Shown in pieces: positions 15,433 through 25,600 of a DNA stretch of 58,724 bases; position 1 is the first letter of the stretch, and each line of letters begins with the position of its first letter. A program made the translations under genes and the position numbers. The notes under the pieces were generated by a model, which did no database searches, had not been told where the DNA came from, and was given only the letters and a program-made list of their open reading frames with translations. Source of the DNA: JBEKYD01 sp049509915 (GTDB lineage Bacteria; Acidobacteriota; Terriglobia; Bryobacterales; Bryobacteraceae); contig JBEKZL010000006.1 of the NCBI GenBank assembly GCA_049509915.1, positions 1 through 58,724 of the forward strand. The letters run 5' to 3'.

Positions 15433-16275
15433 TCAGCGGTCACAGCAGGAAGCGCCGCAGCACGCTCCGGCCGGTTTCACGGCGCGGATAAATGCACTCA
15501 TAAACTTCTCGTCCACCTGGGGAGCGATCAGATCCACATCGATGCCCTGGCCGCTCAGGAAAGCCCGCGCGTCTTCCACGCGATAGATCCGGGTCGGCTC
15601 CACGTCGACGCTCTCGAAACCAGCGGCGGCGAGCTTCGCTCGGTACTCATTCTCTTCCAGCGCTCCCGCGATGCAACCAACCCACAGGAGCACGCGCTCA
15701 CGGATTTCCGGCGGCATCTCGCCGCGCGTGACCACGTCCGACACCGCCAACCGGCCGCCCGGCTTCAAGACGCGAAAAGCCTCCCGGAGCACCTGGTCCT
15801 TGTCGGCGGAGAGGTTGATGACGCAGTTCGAGATGACGACGTCGACGGAATCGTCGGGCAAGGGGATGTGTTCGATCTCGCCCTTAAGAAACTCCACGTT
15901 TTCCACTCCGGCCTTGCGCTGGTTCTCGCGGGCCAGGGCCAGCATTTCATCGGTCATATCGAGGCCGTAGGCCTTGCCGGCCGGTCCCACGCGCCGGGCG
16001 GAAAGCAGCACGTCGATGCCGCCGCCGGAGCCGAGATCGAGGACGGTTTCGCCCGGATTGAGCCTGGCCAACGCGGTCGGATTGCCGCAGCCGAGAGACG
16101 CGAGCACGGCGTCCCGCGGAACCTGGCTGGTCTGGCTGGAATCATAGAGATTCGATGTGATCGGATCGACGCACCCGAGTGAGCTCGGGGCCGATCCGCA
16201 GCAGGAACTTCCCCCGTTCGCGACACGAAGCGCCGCTTCGCCGTATTTTTCTCTAACCTTTTCTTTGATTTCCAT
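15433..16275 (-). CDS. arsM: Arsenite S-adenosylmethionine methyltransferase
   Basis: 280 aa. SAM-binding motif I is VLDLGSGGGIDVLLSARRVG, followed by GLDMTDEML and SDVVTRGEMP. ArsM-type Cys residues are present at the N-terminus (SSCCGS), in LGCGNP, in ISNCVINL and in WVGCIAGAL, plus a C-terminal ACCGASCCDR tail that may bind metalloid. Methylates As(III) to volatile or less toxic forms. Nine nt behind arsR in one operon, so it is expected to be induced by arsenite. Confidence 0.93.
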   Translation of the reverse strand: MEIKEKVREKYGEAALRVANGGSSCCGSAPSSLGCVDPITSNLYDSSQTSQVPRDAVLASLGCGNPTALARLNPGETVLDLGSGGGIDVLLSARRVGPAGKAYGLDMTDEMLALARENQRKAGVENVEFLKGEIEHIPLPDDSVDVVISNCVINLSADKDQVLREAFRVLKPGGRLAVSDVVTRGEMPPEIRERVLLWVGCIAGALEENEYRAKLAAAGFESVDVEPTRIYRVEDARAFLSGQGIDVDLIAPQVDEKFMSAFIRAVKPAGACCGASCCDR

Positions 16276-16284
16276 TCGATCCTC

Positions 16285-16647
16285 CTACTTGCATATCTGC
16301 GTAATCCTGGCCGGTTTGATAGCTTTATTGCGCGTGCAGCACTCGGCGTAAAGGAACCCGAGCAGCTCCTGGAGCGCCGTGGTATTGGCCGCATAGCGCA
16401 GAAACGTGCTCTCGCGGCGCACAGTGACAAGGTCCTCGTTCTTGAGTTTTTCCAAGTGATGCGACAGGGTGGAAGCCGCAATGCCCAACTCGATCTGAAT
16501 CTCCCCAACCACCATGCCGTCGGGATGCGCGGCCAGCAGCGCGCGCAGTATCCGCAAGCGCGGCTCCGCCCCGAGGGCCGCGAACATGTCCGCAAAAGCG
16601 GCCGTCCGGTCGGTATCGGCCGCGGGCTTCGCGCGCGATAGTTCCAT
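16285..16647 (-). CDS. arsR: ArsR-family metalloregulatory repressor
   Basis: 120 aa winged helix (AALGAEPRLRILRALLAAHP ... GIAASTLSHHLEKLKNEDLV). A Cys pair in the C-terminal half, YAECCTRN, is a plausible As(III) site; the usual ELCVCDL site in the DNA-binding helix is absent, so it is an atypical sensor. ATG at 16647 lies only 6 nt after the -10 box. Transcribed with arsM and probably autoregulated through the palindrome at 16650-16665. Confidence 0.9.
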   Translation of the reverse strand: MELSRAKPAADTDRTAAFADMFAALGAEPRLRILRALLAAHPDGMVVGEIQIELGIAASTLSHHLEKLKNEDLVTVRRESTFLRYAANTTALQELLGFLYAECCTRNKAIKPARITQICK

Positions 16648-16649
16648 AC

Positions 16650-16681
16650 TTCTATAATATTAGAACTATGGGAGGAGTCAA
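16650..16681 (-). promoter_or_regulatory. arsRM promoter and overlapping operator
   Basis: Minus strand: TTGACT (16681-16676), 16 nt, TATTAT (16659-16654). The element TTCTA-ATATTA-TAGAA (16665-16650) covers the -10, as expected for an ArsR operator. Six bases separate the -10 from the arsR ATG, so the predicted start of transcription is the A of the ATG, a leaderless message. Boxes are seen directly; repressor binding is inferred. Confidence 0.6.
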
Positions 16682-17171
16682 GTGCCGGTAGAAACTGTGG
16701 GGCAGGCCCTCGGCCTGCGGCGGCCCTCCCAGGCCGCTCACTCGCGACACACTGCCGCGGACCAACTTCGCATGGTCAGCCAGAGGGCGAGTGTTGCCGC
16801 ATCGGTCACAACGGCGATCCGCCGCCACACCGAGGGCATCCGTCGAGCCACTCGCAACCTCTTACCGCCGGCATCCCAACGGCTCGCAGCCTGCCTCCCC
16901 ATCGGTGACCGGGCGCCTCAGCGCTGGCTTTCACGGTCGATTCGTGCCGATGTACACGTTTAGCAAATACGGATTCCTTTAGTTTGGGGGGCCCCTGTTG
17001 TCCATGTTCCACGATTCGGTCTGAAAGGCGACAGCGCCTCGCGAACCGGCCCACCCCCCCTTTGAGGATTTCCTGACATACGTGAAAAATATGGAGAGCG
17101 ATGACCATCCATATCTCACCATCGAGTCTGTGGTAGCAGCGCCCGATTTTGGCGCGGGTGCGCGCCATGCC
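16682..17171. other. Gene-free stretch between arsR and DUF4159
   Basis: About 490 bp with short open frames only, none with a convincing ribosome site or residue pattern. Mixed G/C tracts (about 16984-16996 and 17052-17063) and no clear hairpin terminator. I see nothing assignable here. Confidence 0.5.
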
Positions 17172-17975
17172 TCAGTGCGTCATGGCATAGGTGATGTAGT
17201 TGATTACGATGCGAAAGGCAAGTCCCGAGAACTTCTCCGGATAATCGCCCGCGTCGGCCCACTCCCACGCGTCACCCAGGTGCATGTTGAAACAGATGGC
17301 GACGACGATGCGCCCGTCCTTGTCGCGAATGCAGCGCCATCCAGGGATATAGCCGTCCTTCTCATAGGTGCGGCCGGTGGCCACGTATTGCTCGCCCGGG
17401 ATTTGGAACTTCTCGCGGATGTCATAGAGGTCGTGGAAGATGGCGTCGCCGTCCGGGATGTCTTCGACCCTCGCGTCGGGCAGCACCATACTCATGCCGC
17501 TCATGAAGCGGTTCCAATCGCTTTCGCCGTGGAAGTGATCGACCATGAGAAATCCGCCGCGCGCGATGAAGTTGCGGAGCCGCTGGGCTTCGGCGTCGGT
17601 GAATGCCCAATTGGAGACGCCGACGGCATAGATCCAGGGGTAGTCCCACATGTGGTCGTCGTCGATATCGACGACATTGAGGGGCGAGGGCGAATTGATG
17701 CGGGTGAGACGGCGGAGAGCGACAAGGCAATCGTGGTCGGCACGCGGGAAGTCCTGCTGCCATCCGCCGCCGAACCGGCGATATCCGTAGCCGCCGCCGT
17801 AGCCGGTGTTGTAGCGGAGGCGGCTGAAGAAGAACTCGGAAGGGACGGCCTGGTCGGATTGGTCGTAAGGTTGAAGACCGGCGGAGGGCGCTGCACCGAA
17901 CCGTTGCCAGCCAGAGAGTTCGATGGCGGCCATCAGCAGCAGTCCGATCGCGAGCAGGGGACGCGCTATTTTCAT
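17172..17975 (-). CDS. DUF4159 secreted protein (paralogue A)
   Basis: 267 aa with a signal peptide (MKIARPLLAIGLLLMAAIEL). Then SEFFFSRLRYNTGYGGG, WQQDFPRADHDCLVALRRLT, WIYAVGVSNWAFTDAEAQRL, RGGFLMVDHFHGESDWNRF, DIPDGDAIFHDLYDI and a C-terminal NYITYAMTH. This is the standard DUF4159 core, which has a flavodoxin/GATase-like layout and no proven activity. A paralogue with the same order of motifs lies at 33815-34660. Upstream and divergent is the multicopper oxidase. Function unknown; possibly cell-surface or envelope related. Confidence 0.82.
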   Translation of the reverse strand: MKIARPLLAIGLLLMAAIELSGWQRFGAAPSAGLQPYDQSDQAVPSEFFFSRLRYNTGYGGGYGYRRFGGGWQQDFPRADHDCLVALRRLTRINSPSPLNVVDIDDDHMWDYPWIYAVGVSNWAFTDAEAQRLRNFIARGGFLMVDHFHGESDWNRFMSGMSMVLPDARVEDIPDGDAIFHDLYDIREKFQIPGEQYVATGRTYEKDGYIPGWRCIRDKDGRIVVAICFNMHLGDAWEWADAGDYPEKFSGLAFRIVINYITYAMTH

Positions 17976-18053
17976 GGTCCGTAGCGGCCTTTGTTATCCT
18001 GAAGCGTACCACGAACGGCGCGTGGGACGGAGATCCCCGCGAATCCCTTTTCC

Positions 18054-19514
18054 ATGCCGAGCCCAACCCCTATGAATCGCCGCGATTTCCTGAAACTGGC
18101 CGGAACGGCGGCGGCCGCCGGACCGCTGGTGGGGCAGCAGATGCGAATGCCGGCGCCGATGACGCCGGCGGCTTCAGGCGCCAAAGAGATTTCGGGATCG
18201 ATATTCAACCTGGAGATTGCGCCGGTGACGGTCGAACTTGCGCCTAACCGGATCGTGAGTACGATCGGATACAACGGCATGTCGCCGGGGCCGCTGCTGC
18301 GGATGAAGCAAGGCGTGCCGGTCACCGTCAACGTAATCAACAAAACTGATACGCCCGAGTATGTGCATTTTCACGGGCTGCTGATTCCGTCCGACGTGGA
18401 CGGCGCCGAAGAGGAAGGTACGCCACCGGTGCCGCCGCACGGCAGCCTCAGCTATAAATTCACGCCGGCGCCCGCGGGCGTGCGCTGGTATCACACGCAC
18501 GCTATGTCGATGGACGATCTGCACCGGGGGACATACACCGGACAGTTCGGGTTTCTGATCGTGGAAGGCGGCGCCAACCCGGGCAACTACGATCAGGAGC
18601 ATTACCTGGCGCTGCGCGACTGGGAGCCGTACTTCACCTCGCAGTACATGGATACCGACGATCTCGACTCCTCGGGGCCGAAGCCGGAGAAGCCCGCGGT
18701 GCTGGACACGAGGCCGCCGGGACTCGAGGTGGCCGCCGATCTGTATTCAATCAACGACAAAGCGCTGGGAGCGGGCGAACCGATCCAGGTACGGGCGGGC
18801 GAGCGCGTCTTGTTCCATTTTCTGAACGCGAGCGCGATAGAAAACCGGCATCTGGCGCTGCCCGGGCATAAGTTCAATATCGTGGCGCTCGATGGCAATC
18901 CGACGCCGCGAACGGCGTCGGTGGACGTGTTGATGCTGGGACCGGGCGAGCGCATCGACGCCTGGGTGGCGATGAATCAGCCGGGCGTGTGGGTGATGGG
19001 AGCACCGGAGGATATGGTGCGCGACGGCGGCCTCGGCGTGGTGATCGAGTATGCCAACCAACGGCGGAGCCCGCAATGGATGCCGCCGCCGCAATCGGGG
19101 TGGGATTACACAATATTCGGCAAGGCGCCATCGGAACCGGCGCCGACCGACCGGCTGGAGATGATTTTCGAGAAAGTGCCGCGTGGCGCCGGAAAGTTCA
19201 ACCTCTTCACCGTGAATGGCACGCCTTATCCGCACGACCGGGAGTTCGTGTTGAAGCAGGGTACGCGCTACCGGCTGACGTTCCGCAATCGGACGGACGA
19301 CTCCCATCCGCTGCACCTGCATCGGCATCAGTTCGAGATCGCGGAGATCTACGGAAGGGCAACGGCCGGCATCATCAAGGATACGGTGGTGGCTCCCACG
19401 TATGGCCGGGTGAGCGTAGACTTCACCGCCGACCAACCAGGGCCGACGCTGTTTCATTGCCACATCCAGCACCATATGGACTATGGCTTCAAGGCACTGC
19501 TGAAGTACGCGTGA
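18054..19514 (+). CDS. Tat-exported multicopper oxidase
   Basis: 486 aa. The Tat signal is MNRRDFLKLAGTAAAAG (an alternative start at 18072 begins at this Met). Cupredoxin copper ligands: HFHG (H105/H107), WYHTHA (H147/H149), HPLHLHRH and LFHCHIQHHMDYGF. The last contains the T1 Cys, bridging His and an axial Met. All four copper-binding motifs are intact, so a laccase/CueO-like oxidase in the periplasm is expected, acting on metals or phenolics. Divergent from DUF4159. Confidence 0.9.
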   Translation: MPSPTPMNRRDFLKLAGTAAAAGPLVGQQMRMPAPMTPAASGAKEISGSIFNLEIAPVTVELAPNRIVSTIGYNGMSPGPLLRMKQGVPVTVNVINKTDTPEYVHFHGLLIPSDVDGAEEEGTPPVPPHGSLSYKFTPAPAGVRWYHTHAMSMDDLHRGTYTGQFGFLIVEGGANPGNYDQEHYLALRDWEPYFTSQYMDTDDLDSSGPKPEKPAVLDTRPPGLEVAADLYSINDKALGAGEPIQVRAGERVLFHFLNASAIENRHLALPGHKFNIVALDGNPTPRTASVDVLMLGPGERIDAWVAMNQPGVWVMGAPEDMVRDGGLGVVIEYANQRRSPQWMPPPQSGWDYTIFGKAPSEPAPTDRLEMIFEKVPRGAGKFNLFTVNGTPYPHDREFVLKQGTRYRLTFRNRTDDSHPLHLHRHQFEIAEIYGRATAGIIKDTVVAPTYGRVSVDFTADQPGPTLFHCHIQHHMDYGFKALLKYA

Positions 19515-19636
19515 GGCGGAACGGGGACGGCGTCGATCAGGCGCGCGACCAGCGAGCGAGGCGAAGATCAGGCCGGGAGATTAAGAGAGTTCCACCTCTG
19601 TTTGGTTTGGCTATTCCTTCGCCTTCAATTGCGGCA

Positions 19637-20404
19637 TCAGGGCAAATACATCAGCGAGTTCTCAACCTCATCCGCCCGGCACAAGTGCTGGTTGAACCAC
19701 TTGATGTCCTTCACGAGCGGTGCGTCAAATGCCGGATCGTTGACGTACACGGCTCCCGTGCTGTCCACCCCCGTGATCACAATGATGTGACCACCGGCGT
19801 TATTCCAATCCCCGGCAGCCCAGAGGGGACCGTACCGGGTCAAAGCATCGGCCAGCCACTGCGGTGTGTAAGTCAGCGGGGGCGCCACCAGGCCGCGCAT
19901 CCCCACTTCGCGAGCCAGGGTGATAAAACGTCCCTTATTGAGACCTTCCTTGTTGGCAACCGCGTATTGGGCCGGCAAAGGATTGAGGTCGGCCTTTCGT
20001 TTGTACTGATAGATCATTCTCGCCGAGTCATGCCAACAGGACTCGTGTTTTGCGCCCTTGATGTGAGGGACATTGAAGCGTACGGACCCCGACTGAAGGC
20101 CGAAGTTGGGTGGCGTCGGTGCCCTCGCGGGAACATAGATATACCCAGGAATCGCCGAATCGCTGAAGATCCAATTCTTGTTATCGCGGGTTGCCCGGTT
20201 GCAGCCGACACTGGTGCGCAGATAATAGTTCACCTCCGACGGATCATGAGTGCTGAAGTTCAGATCGATGAGTTTCCACGCTTCCATTCCATACTGGGCG
20301 GCAATCGTGCCCCAGTCTTCCCCATCGTGCACTCGTCGCTGCACGGTATTTGGTGGCTGGAAGAATCTCGGCAACGGCTGCCTCGGCGGCTTTTCAACCG
20401 GCAT
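19637..20404 (-). CDS. LysM-like plus papain-fold cysteine peptidase
   Basis: 255 aa. Residues about 20-60 (TVQRRVHDGEDWGTIAAQYG ... WKLIDLNF) look like a LysM peptidoglycan-binding module. The rest is a papain-like domain of the C39_2/AvrRpt2 type: ESCWHDSARMIYQYK with the catalytic Cys, AAGDWNNAGGHIIVITGVDS with the catalytic His, VNDPAF with the Asn/Asp. All three catalytic positions are present. No signal peptide is seen, so delivery by a specialised secretion system or lysis is possible. GAGG 8 nt before the start. A 40-codon ORF overlaps its start. Confidence 0.75.
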   Translation of the reverse strand: MPVEKPPRQPLPRFFQPPNTVQRRVHDGEDWGTIAAQYGMEAWKLIDLNFSTHDPSEVNYYLRTSVGCNRATRDNKNWIFSDSAIPGYIYVPARAPTPPNFGLQSGSVRFNVPHIKGAKHESCWHDSARMIYQYKRKADLNPLPAQYAVANKEGLNKGRFITLAREVGMRGLVAPPLTYTPQWLADALTRYGPLWAAGDWNNAGGHIIVITGVDSTGAVYVNDPAFDAPLVKDIKWFNQHLCRADEVENSLMYLP

Positions 20405-20516
20405 ATCCGTACCTCATCGAGCATTGGCGGCAACCATCACATGCTTCCGCCATGAGTCGTGTCCTACCGGCCATAGCTCCGACTTCCATCGCACATTTCA
20501 CTATCGTTTTCTTCAT
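20394..20516 (-). CDS. Possible 40-aa protein overlapping the papain-like gene
   Basis: ATG 20516 with GGAGG 4 nt upstream, TGA at 20394-20396; overlaps the next start by 11 nt. It reads MKKTIVKCAMEVGAMAGRTR and ends EACDGCRQCSMRYGYAG. Three Cys cluster at the end (C-x2-C-x2-C). Its overlap suggests translational coupling. Could be an accessory or inhibitor peptide for the peptidase, or only a coupling leader. Evidence is limited to ribosome site and overlap. Confidence 0.4.
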   Translation of the reverse strand: MKKTIVKCAMEVGAMAGRTRLMAEACDGCRQCSMRYGYAG

Positions 20517-20814
20517 CTATCCTCCAGCGACCGGCCTCCCATCTTCTGCAGGCCGGTAAAGCAGTCGACAAACCCGCTCTGTATTCTTAACGCGAGAAAC
20601 GCCGCAAAAAGGGATCATCCAGTGTTGCGAGCAGTTGAGATTTTTCGTCTCGGCGCAGATCATTCTGCCAGGAATGGCTTTCGGCAGTCAGACTCCAATT
20701 AAAGGTTCAAAATCATAATTTAAGGCCAAAATGTACCTTTAGATCTGAGCCGGAATCCTCGCGAATCCCGCGTATACCAATGAGGTATTGCGCCTCAGAA
20801 CTGGAGGAATAGCA

Positions 20815-22515
20815 ATGATCGGAAGGTTGGTTTACTTGGTACTCAGGTTTGGCTTGTGTGCAGCGTTCGGAGTGGTGCTGTTCTTTCCGGCGTACGGCCA
20901 GAAGAAACCGTCGCAGAACCGGGAAGCAGCTCAGCCGCACAAAGGCAATACACCGACACCTGCGGCAGCCACGGCGCACTCTGCAAGCGGCGGGCAGACG
21001 TCTGGTAGCCACACAGCCGTAGAGGCCGGTTCGGGAACCGGGGCTGCACGCCAAACTACAGGGACGACCACGAGAACCGGAAAATCGTCCGGGACTATCA
21101 GCACGACGACCGCAACCGGGGCCACGCACGGAACCACAGGTACGACCACGGGAACCGGGAAATCGTCCGGCAGCGCCAGCACCACGACCGCAACCGGGAC
21201 CACGCACGGAAGTACGGGGACAACTACGGGAACGGGAAAATCGTTCGGTACCACCGGCACCTCGACCGGGACCGGAAAATCGTTCGGGCACGGGAATAGC
21301 GGAACGACGGCGGCGACCGGTAACGGCCATGGCGGCGGAACTTACAGTGCCGCCAACAGCCACACCGTACCGCCCGGTGGACACGAGATTCACACTGCAA
21401 ACGGCGGTCACGCCACTTTCGACCGCAGCGGCAGGCCGCGGGATGTGCAGGCCCGCGGGATGGACATCCATCACGGACCGGGTGGCTCCCGCGTGATCTC
21501 CCGAGAGGGCCACGGGCACGTCATGGTGGTCAGCAACGGTTACGGCCATGGCTACGTTGGCCATCCGTACAGCTATCGCAACGTGGAATTCGTTCATCGG
21601 ACCTACTACGTGAACGGCGCGGTGTACAGCCGGTTTTACCGGCCGTACCGCTGGCATGGGTTTGCTCTCGATGTTTACGCTCCGGGCATCTACTTCGCGC
21701 CTGCCTACTATGGTTGGGCGTACCATCCCTGGACGACGCCGGTGGTTTATGGCTGGGGATGGGCGGGCCGTTCGTGGTATGGCTACTATGGCGGGTGGTT
21801 CGCACCCTATCCGAGGTACGCCGGCGCGGCTTTCTGGCTTACCGACTACCTGGTTTCCCAAACCCTGATGGCGGCGTATCAGGAGCGAACTGCCGAACTG
21901 GCCGCCGCGCGCATGAGTTATGTCGAACCAATGTCTCCGGCAGTCAAGGACCTGGTCGCGGCCGAGGTACAACGTCAACTGGCGTTGGAGAACTCCGAGG
22001 CTGGCGCAGGCGCTGCCGAGACGCCGGCGGACCCGGGGTCGAGCGGAGTTGCCAGGATGCTCTCAGACGGCCAGCCTCACGTCTTCGTGGTCAGCAACGG
22101 CCTGGATGTCACTTCGAGCAATGGCGAGTGCTCCGTAACCGAAGGCGACGTGCTTCAACTCCTCGGACCCATCCGCGGCGAGGCGCAGGCCGCGGACCTG
22201 GCCGTGCTGGCCGGCAAGGGGCAGGATTGCTCCAAGGGCAGTGTGGTTCAAGTGCAGGTAGCCGAACTACAGGAGATGCAGAACCATATGCGCGAAACCT
22301 TGGACCAGGGATTGGCCGAACTCCAGAGGAAGCAGGGGCAAGGGGGCATCCCATCGGCGCCCCAAAGCGCCCTGGCCACCCCTCAACAGACGGCCTATGC
22401 GGCGATCGCTCCTCCGCCCGATCCGAACGTCAAGACTACGCTGTCCCAGCAGACAAGTGAAGCGGACCAGGCCGAGCAGGAGGTGCTGCGCGACCCGGGG
22501 CGGACAGAGCCCTGA
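20815..22515 (+). CDS. Exported Thr/Gly/Ser-repeat protein with Tyr/Trp-rich middle
   Basis: ATG 20815 with GGAGG 7 nt upstream; 566 aa. Signal peptide IGRLVYLVLRFGLCAAFGVV. Residues about 75-165 are a degenerate repeat of the unit TTTGTGKSSG. An HG-rich segment follows (SREGHGHVMVVSNGYGHGYV), then a Tyr/Trp/Pro-rich region (YFAPAYYGWAYHPWTTPVVY), and a soluble C-terminal domain (VFVVSNGLDVTSSNGECSVT ... EGDVLQLLGP). Probably a cell-surface protein. The family is recurrent in acidobacteria in my recollection; no function assigned. Confidence 0.7.
   Translation: MIGRLVYLVLRFGLCAAFGVVLFFPAYGQKKPSQNREAAQPHKGNTPTPAAATAHSASGGQTSGSHTAVEAGSGTGAARQTTGTTTRTGKSSGTISTTTATGATHGTTGTTTGTGKSSGSASTTTATGTTHGSTGTTTGTGKSFGTTGTSTGTGKSFGHGNSGTTAATGNGHGGGTYSAANSHTVPPGGHEIHTANGGHATFDRSGRPRDVQARGMDIHHGPGGSRVISREGHGHVMVVSNGYGHGYVGHPYSYRNVEFVHRTYYVNGAVYSRFYRPYRWHGFALDVYAPGIYFAPAYYGWAYHPWTTPVVYGWGWAGRSWYGYYGGWFAPYPRYAGAAFWLTDYLVSQTLMAAYQERTAELAAARMSYVEPMSPAVKDLVAAEVQRQLALENSEAGAGAAETPADPGSSGVARMLSDGQPHVFVVSNGLDVTSSNGECSVTEGDVLQLLGPIRGEAQAADLAVLAGKGQDCSKGSVVQVQVAELQEMQNHMRETLDQGLAELQRKQGQGGIPSAPQSALATPQQTAYAAIAPPPDPNVKTTLSQQTSEADQAEQEVLRDPGRTEP
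21045..21300 (+). repeat. Tandem coding repeat (Thr-Gly-rich)
   Basis: Imperfect direct repeats of about 60-66 nt with the core ACCGGGAAATCGTCCGG inside the exported-protein gene encode five copies of TGTGKSSG/TGTGKSFG variants. Copies differ at synonymous and Ser/Phe positions. Such tracts expand and contract by recombination, so length variation between strains is expected. Confidence 0.6.
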
Positions 22516-22544
22516 AGCAGGTTCCCTCTGGCCCGCTTTAGGCG

Positions 22545-22582
22545 AGAGGCGCAGGCGGTTTCGCTAAAGCGCCTGCGCCTCT
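22545..22582. terminator. Hairpin between convergent genes
   Basis: A 13-bp perfect stem (AGAGGCGCAGGCG / CGCCTGCGCCTCT) with a 12-nt loop lies 30 nt after the exported-protein stop and 79 nt past the end of the peptidase gene. A short TTGCCTTT tail follows on the plus strand. Probably a bidirectional terminator; the T run is weak. Confidence 0.55.
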
Positions 22583-22660
22583 TGCCTTTGGGACCGGATT
22601 GCCGTTGTTCCCGAAGCCGAGGACCAGGAAGGCGATGCCGTTCTACGAGTTCGTGCGGTC

Positions 22661-25600
22661 TCACTGCGTGATATTGAGCTTGGCGGCGACGCTGCTGTTA
22701 TCCCCCACCGTCACCACCATCGGCTGCGACCCCAACGGAGCGTTTTGCGGAATGGTGAAGTTGATCTGCGTCAACCCCACCAGGTAGTATGGGATGCCGA
22801 TGAAGTCGGGTTGGACCGTCACTCCGCCCACGCTCAACGAATAGGGCAGGATCGGCGATGGCAACTCGTCCACCGGAGTGCTGAGCGGGGGGCTGGCGCC
22901 GGTTGCCAGGAAGGGATACGAATCGCCTTCCCCGGTAATGAACATCGTCAAGGTCTGGCCCCGATGTCCGCTCGACGCCGGAACCAGGGCGCTCCCACTG
23001 CCCACGAAGATTCCGGGCGCCGAGTCCGAAACATAAAGAGAATACGCTGCCACCTGCCCGTTGTTATTGACATTCAGGATGGCGTTCCCCACCGGAATCT
23101 CGTACGGCAACTGGATGTTCAATTGTCCCGCCGATGCGAAGTAAAACGGCGCCGGCACTCCGTTGACGTTCGCCGTCACTCCGCCCAGGTTTAACGGCAG
23201 CGGCAGGCTCGACGCCGCCAGCGCGGTGGCCGAGTTGCTCAGTTTCGTGCCAAACACGCTCAGGATCATGCCCGGAGCAAAAACCTGCGTGAAGGACGCG
23301 CCGTGCGCCACGCCGGCGACCGTGGTCGTCGAAGACAATCCACTCGAAAAAGTCACCGGCACGTTTACGAACTGCGGCATGGTATTCACCGACTGGAACA
23401 CCAGCGTGGCGACATAAGCGCCATTCGCCAGTCCTGCGCCCGAGGCGTTCACTGTCACCGTCGCCGGACCTGCCCCCGACATTGGGCTCACGGTCAGCCA
23501 ACTGGTCCGCTGATTCGCCGGAAACACCGATAGCGTCCACTGTTGTCCCGCAGGCACACTTACCTGCAGACTGGCCGTCGCCGCCTGGCCGGAGCCGGCC
23601 GACAGGTTCAGGCTGTCGCGCGAGATCGAAAGCGTCCCGGGACTGATCGCCGGGTTCTGGAACGACACCGACACGGTCGTGGTCACGTCATTGCCTTCGC
23701 TGTCGACACCGTCGATCTCGAAGCTCAACGTCTGCGGCCCGTCCAGCGACCAACAAATATCCGCCTGCAAACTGCCTAGAGAAGCCAGCCGCCACGAGCC
23801 GAACCAGTACTCGATGTTGTCGCTGTCGTCCTCGCCCCCATCGAAGAAATTCGTCAGGTAGACTTCGTAGCCGTTCAACTCTTGCAGATTCAGTTCCTGG
23901 TAGTACGGGTAGTCCGCCGGGCACATGTCGCTGTTCGGGTTCATGACCGCGATGGCCGGGGAACTGGTCAGCACCATCGCCGCCGCATACTGCGAGCCGT
24001 AGAACGGGACCGAAATCTGCTGGCTCCATTTCGCCCCGCCGGCATCGGTGCCGGAAAACGCGAACACCAGGTTGCCGGGACACTCGGAAGCGCCGATCGC
24101 AGCGATGCGGACAGGGTCCCCCTGGCCGGAATACATCGAAAAGCCCGTCAGGGTGGTGGCAACACCCGCAATCTCGGTCAGTTTGACGCTGTAGAACCAG
24201 GCGTAGCCGTCGGCATCCGGCGTCTGCTGGTAAACCGGATTCGGGGTGACGGAGGGCATGACGGCCGAAGCCGCGGTCGGAACCGTCACCGCCACCGTGA
24301 CGGACGCCGAGGAAGGATTGAATCCCGTATTCCCGCTGTAGGATGCGCGGATCGTGTTGCTGCCCGTGGCGAGTTGGTTTCCGGCAACGGTGATCGCCGC
24401 CGCCGCGGTTCCTCCGGTACCGGCCAGGCTGGCGTTTCCCAGGGCCGTCGAGCCGGCTGAAAAGCTCACTGACCCGGCGGGCGTGGACGTGCCGGTGACA
24501 GCCTTCACGGTGGCGGTAATTCTCGTGGATGCGGTCACCGCAAAGCTTGCGGGGGCAGCGGTTACCGTGATCGCAGTGGCTGCCGGAGGATGGAGGCTCC
24601 ACTGAGTCACCAGCTTGTATATATCGGCCGAGCCCAGGCCCGTGGCCTGGTCGTAGCCGGGGCCGGCGGAATAGCCGAGAGACCCACTGGTGCAGTCTTT
24701 CGTGCCGGTTTCGCAAGGGACGGCATTGCTATCCACTGTGATGTCGTGGAAGATGCCGGGGGTGTTCTGGGCGAGCGTGTACAGCATCGGGTTGACGTTG
24801 CCTAGCCCGGGGTGCGACTGCGCGCCGGTCGAAATCTGATATTGGTTCAACAGCGCCAGAACACCGGCAAACACGGGCGTCGCAATCGAGGTTCCACCGT
24901 CACAACAAGTAACTTCTCCGTTCATCGCGAGCCAGTATCCGTCGTGATGCGCCGATGCGCTAAAGGAGATGTCCGGGACGTCGCGATGCTGGTCGTTAGG
25001 GACGCCCGGCCCCGTTTGCCATGCCGGCTTCGCATAATAGATGCTTGCTCCCCCGCCGCCGGACCAGAGGGTGATGTTGCCGGACGCGCTGGAAGAGTCG
25101 TTCCATGCCATCTCGGGGATGTAGCCCAGGGCCGAAGAGCGATTGGAGGCATTCGACGAGGCCCAGTAGTTCCCGGATCCTTCGTTGAATTCCGTGCCGC
25201 CCACGCCGGTCACCTCCGGTATGGAACTCGGTGAATTGACCGCAAGGCCGTTTTGGGCCAAGCTGCCAGTCTTGGGGTCGCAGCCCGCCGCGCCGGCGTC
25301 TCCGGAGGAGGCGACCCAGGTGATGCCTTCGGCGTTGCCCTTCTGGGCTTCCGCTTGATTGGCGCTCGCGCTAGTGCTGCCGCTGGATAGCTTAGGCTCG
25401 CAATTCGTGAAGCTGTAGGTGATGATAGGCGCCAGGTTCTGATCGATGGCGTAGAAAGCCGAGGTCCAGGAGTTATGCGAGTAAACGAAAATCAGGGTCG
25501 CGTTCGGGGCGATCGCGCCGGACCATTCGAGATCGATATTGGGTTCACAACATTTGATCGCTGGAGCGGCCGATCCCGGGACGAGCAGCTTTTGCGGAGT

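Noticed and set aside
20713..21978. Minus-strand frame opposite the Thr/Gly-repeat protein
   Set aside because: Antisense of a low-complexity coding repeat. It has no ribosome site, and the plus-strand gene has a signal peptide and good SD.
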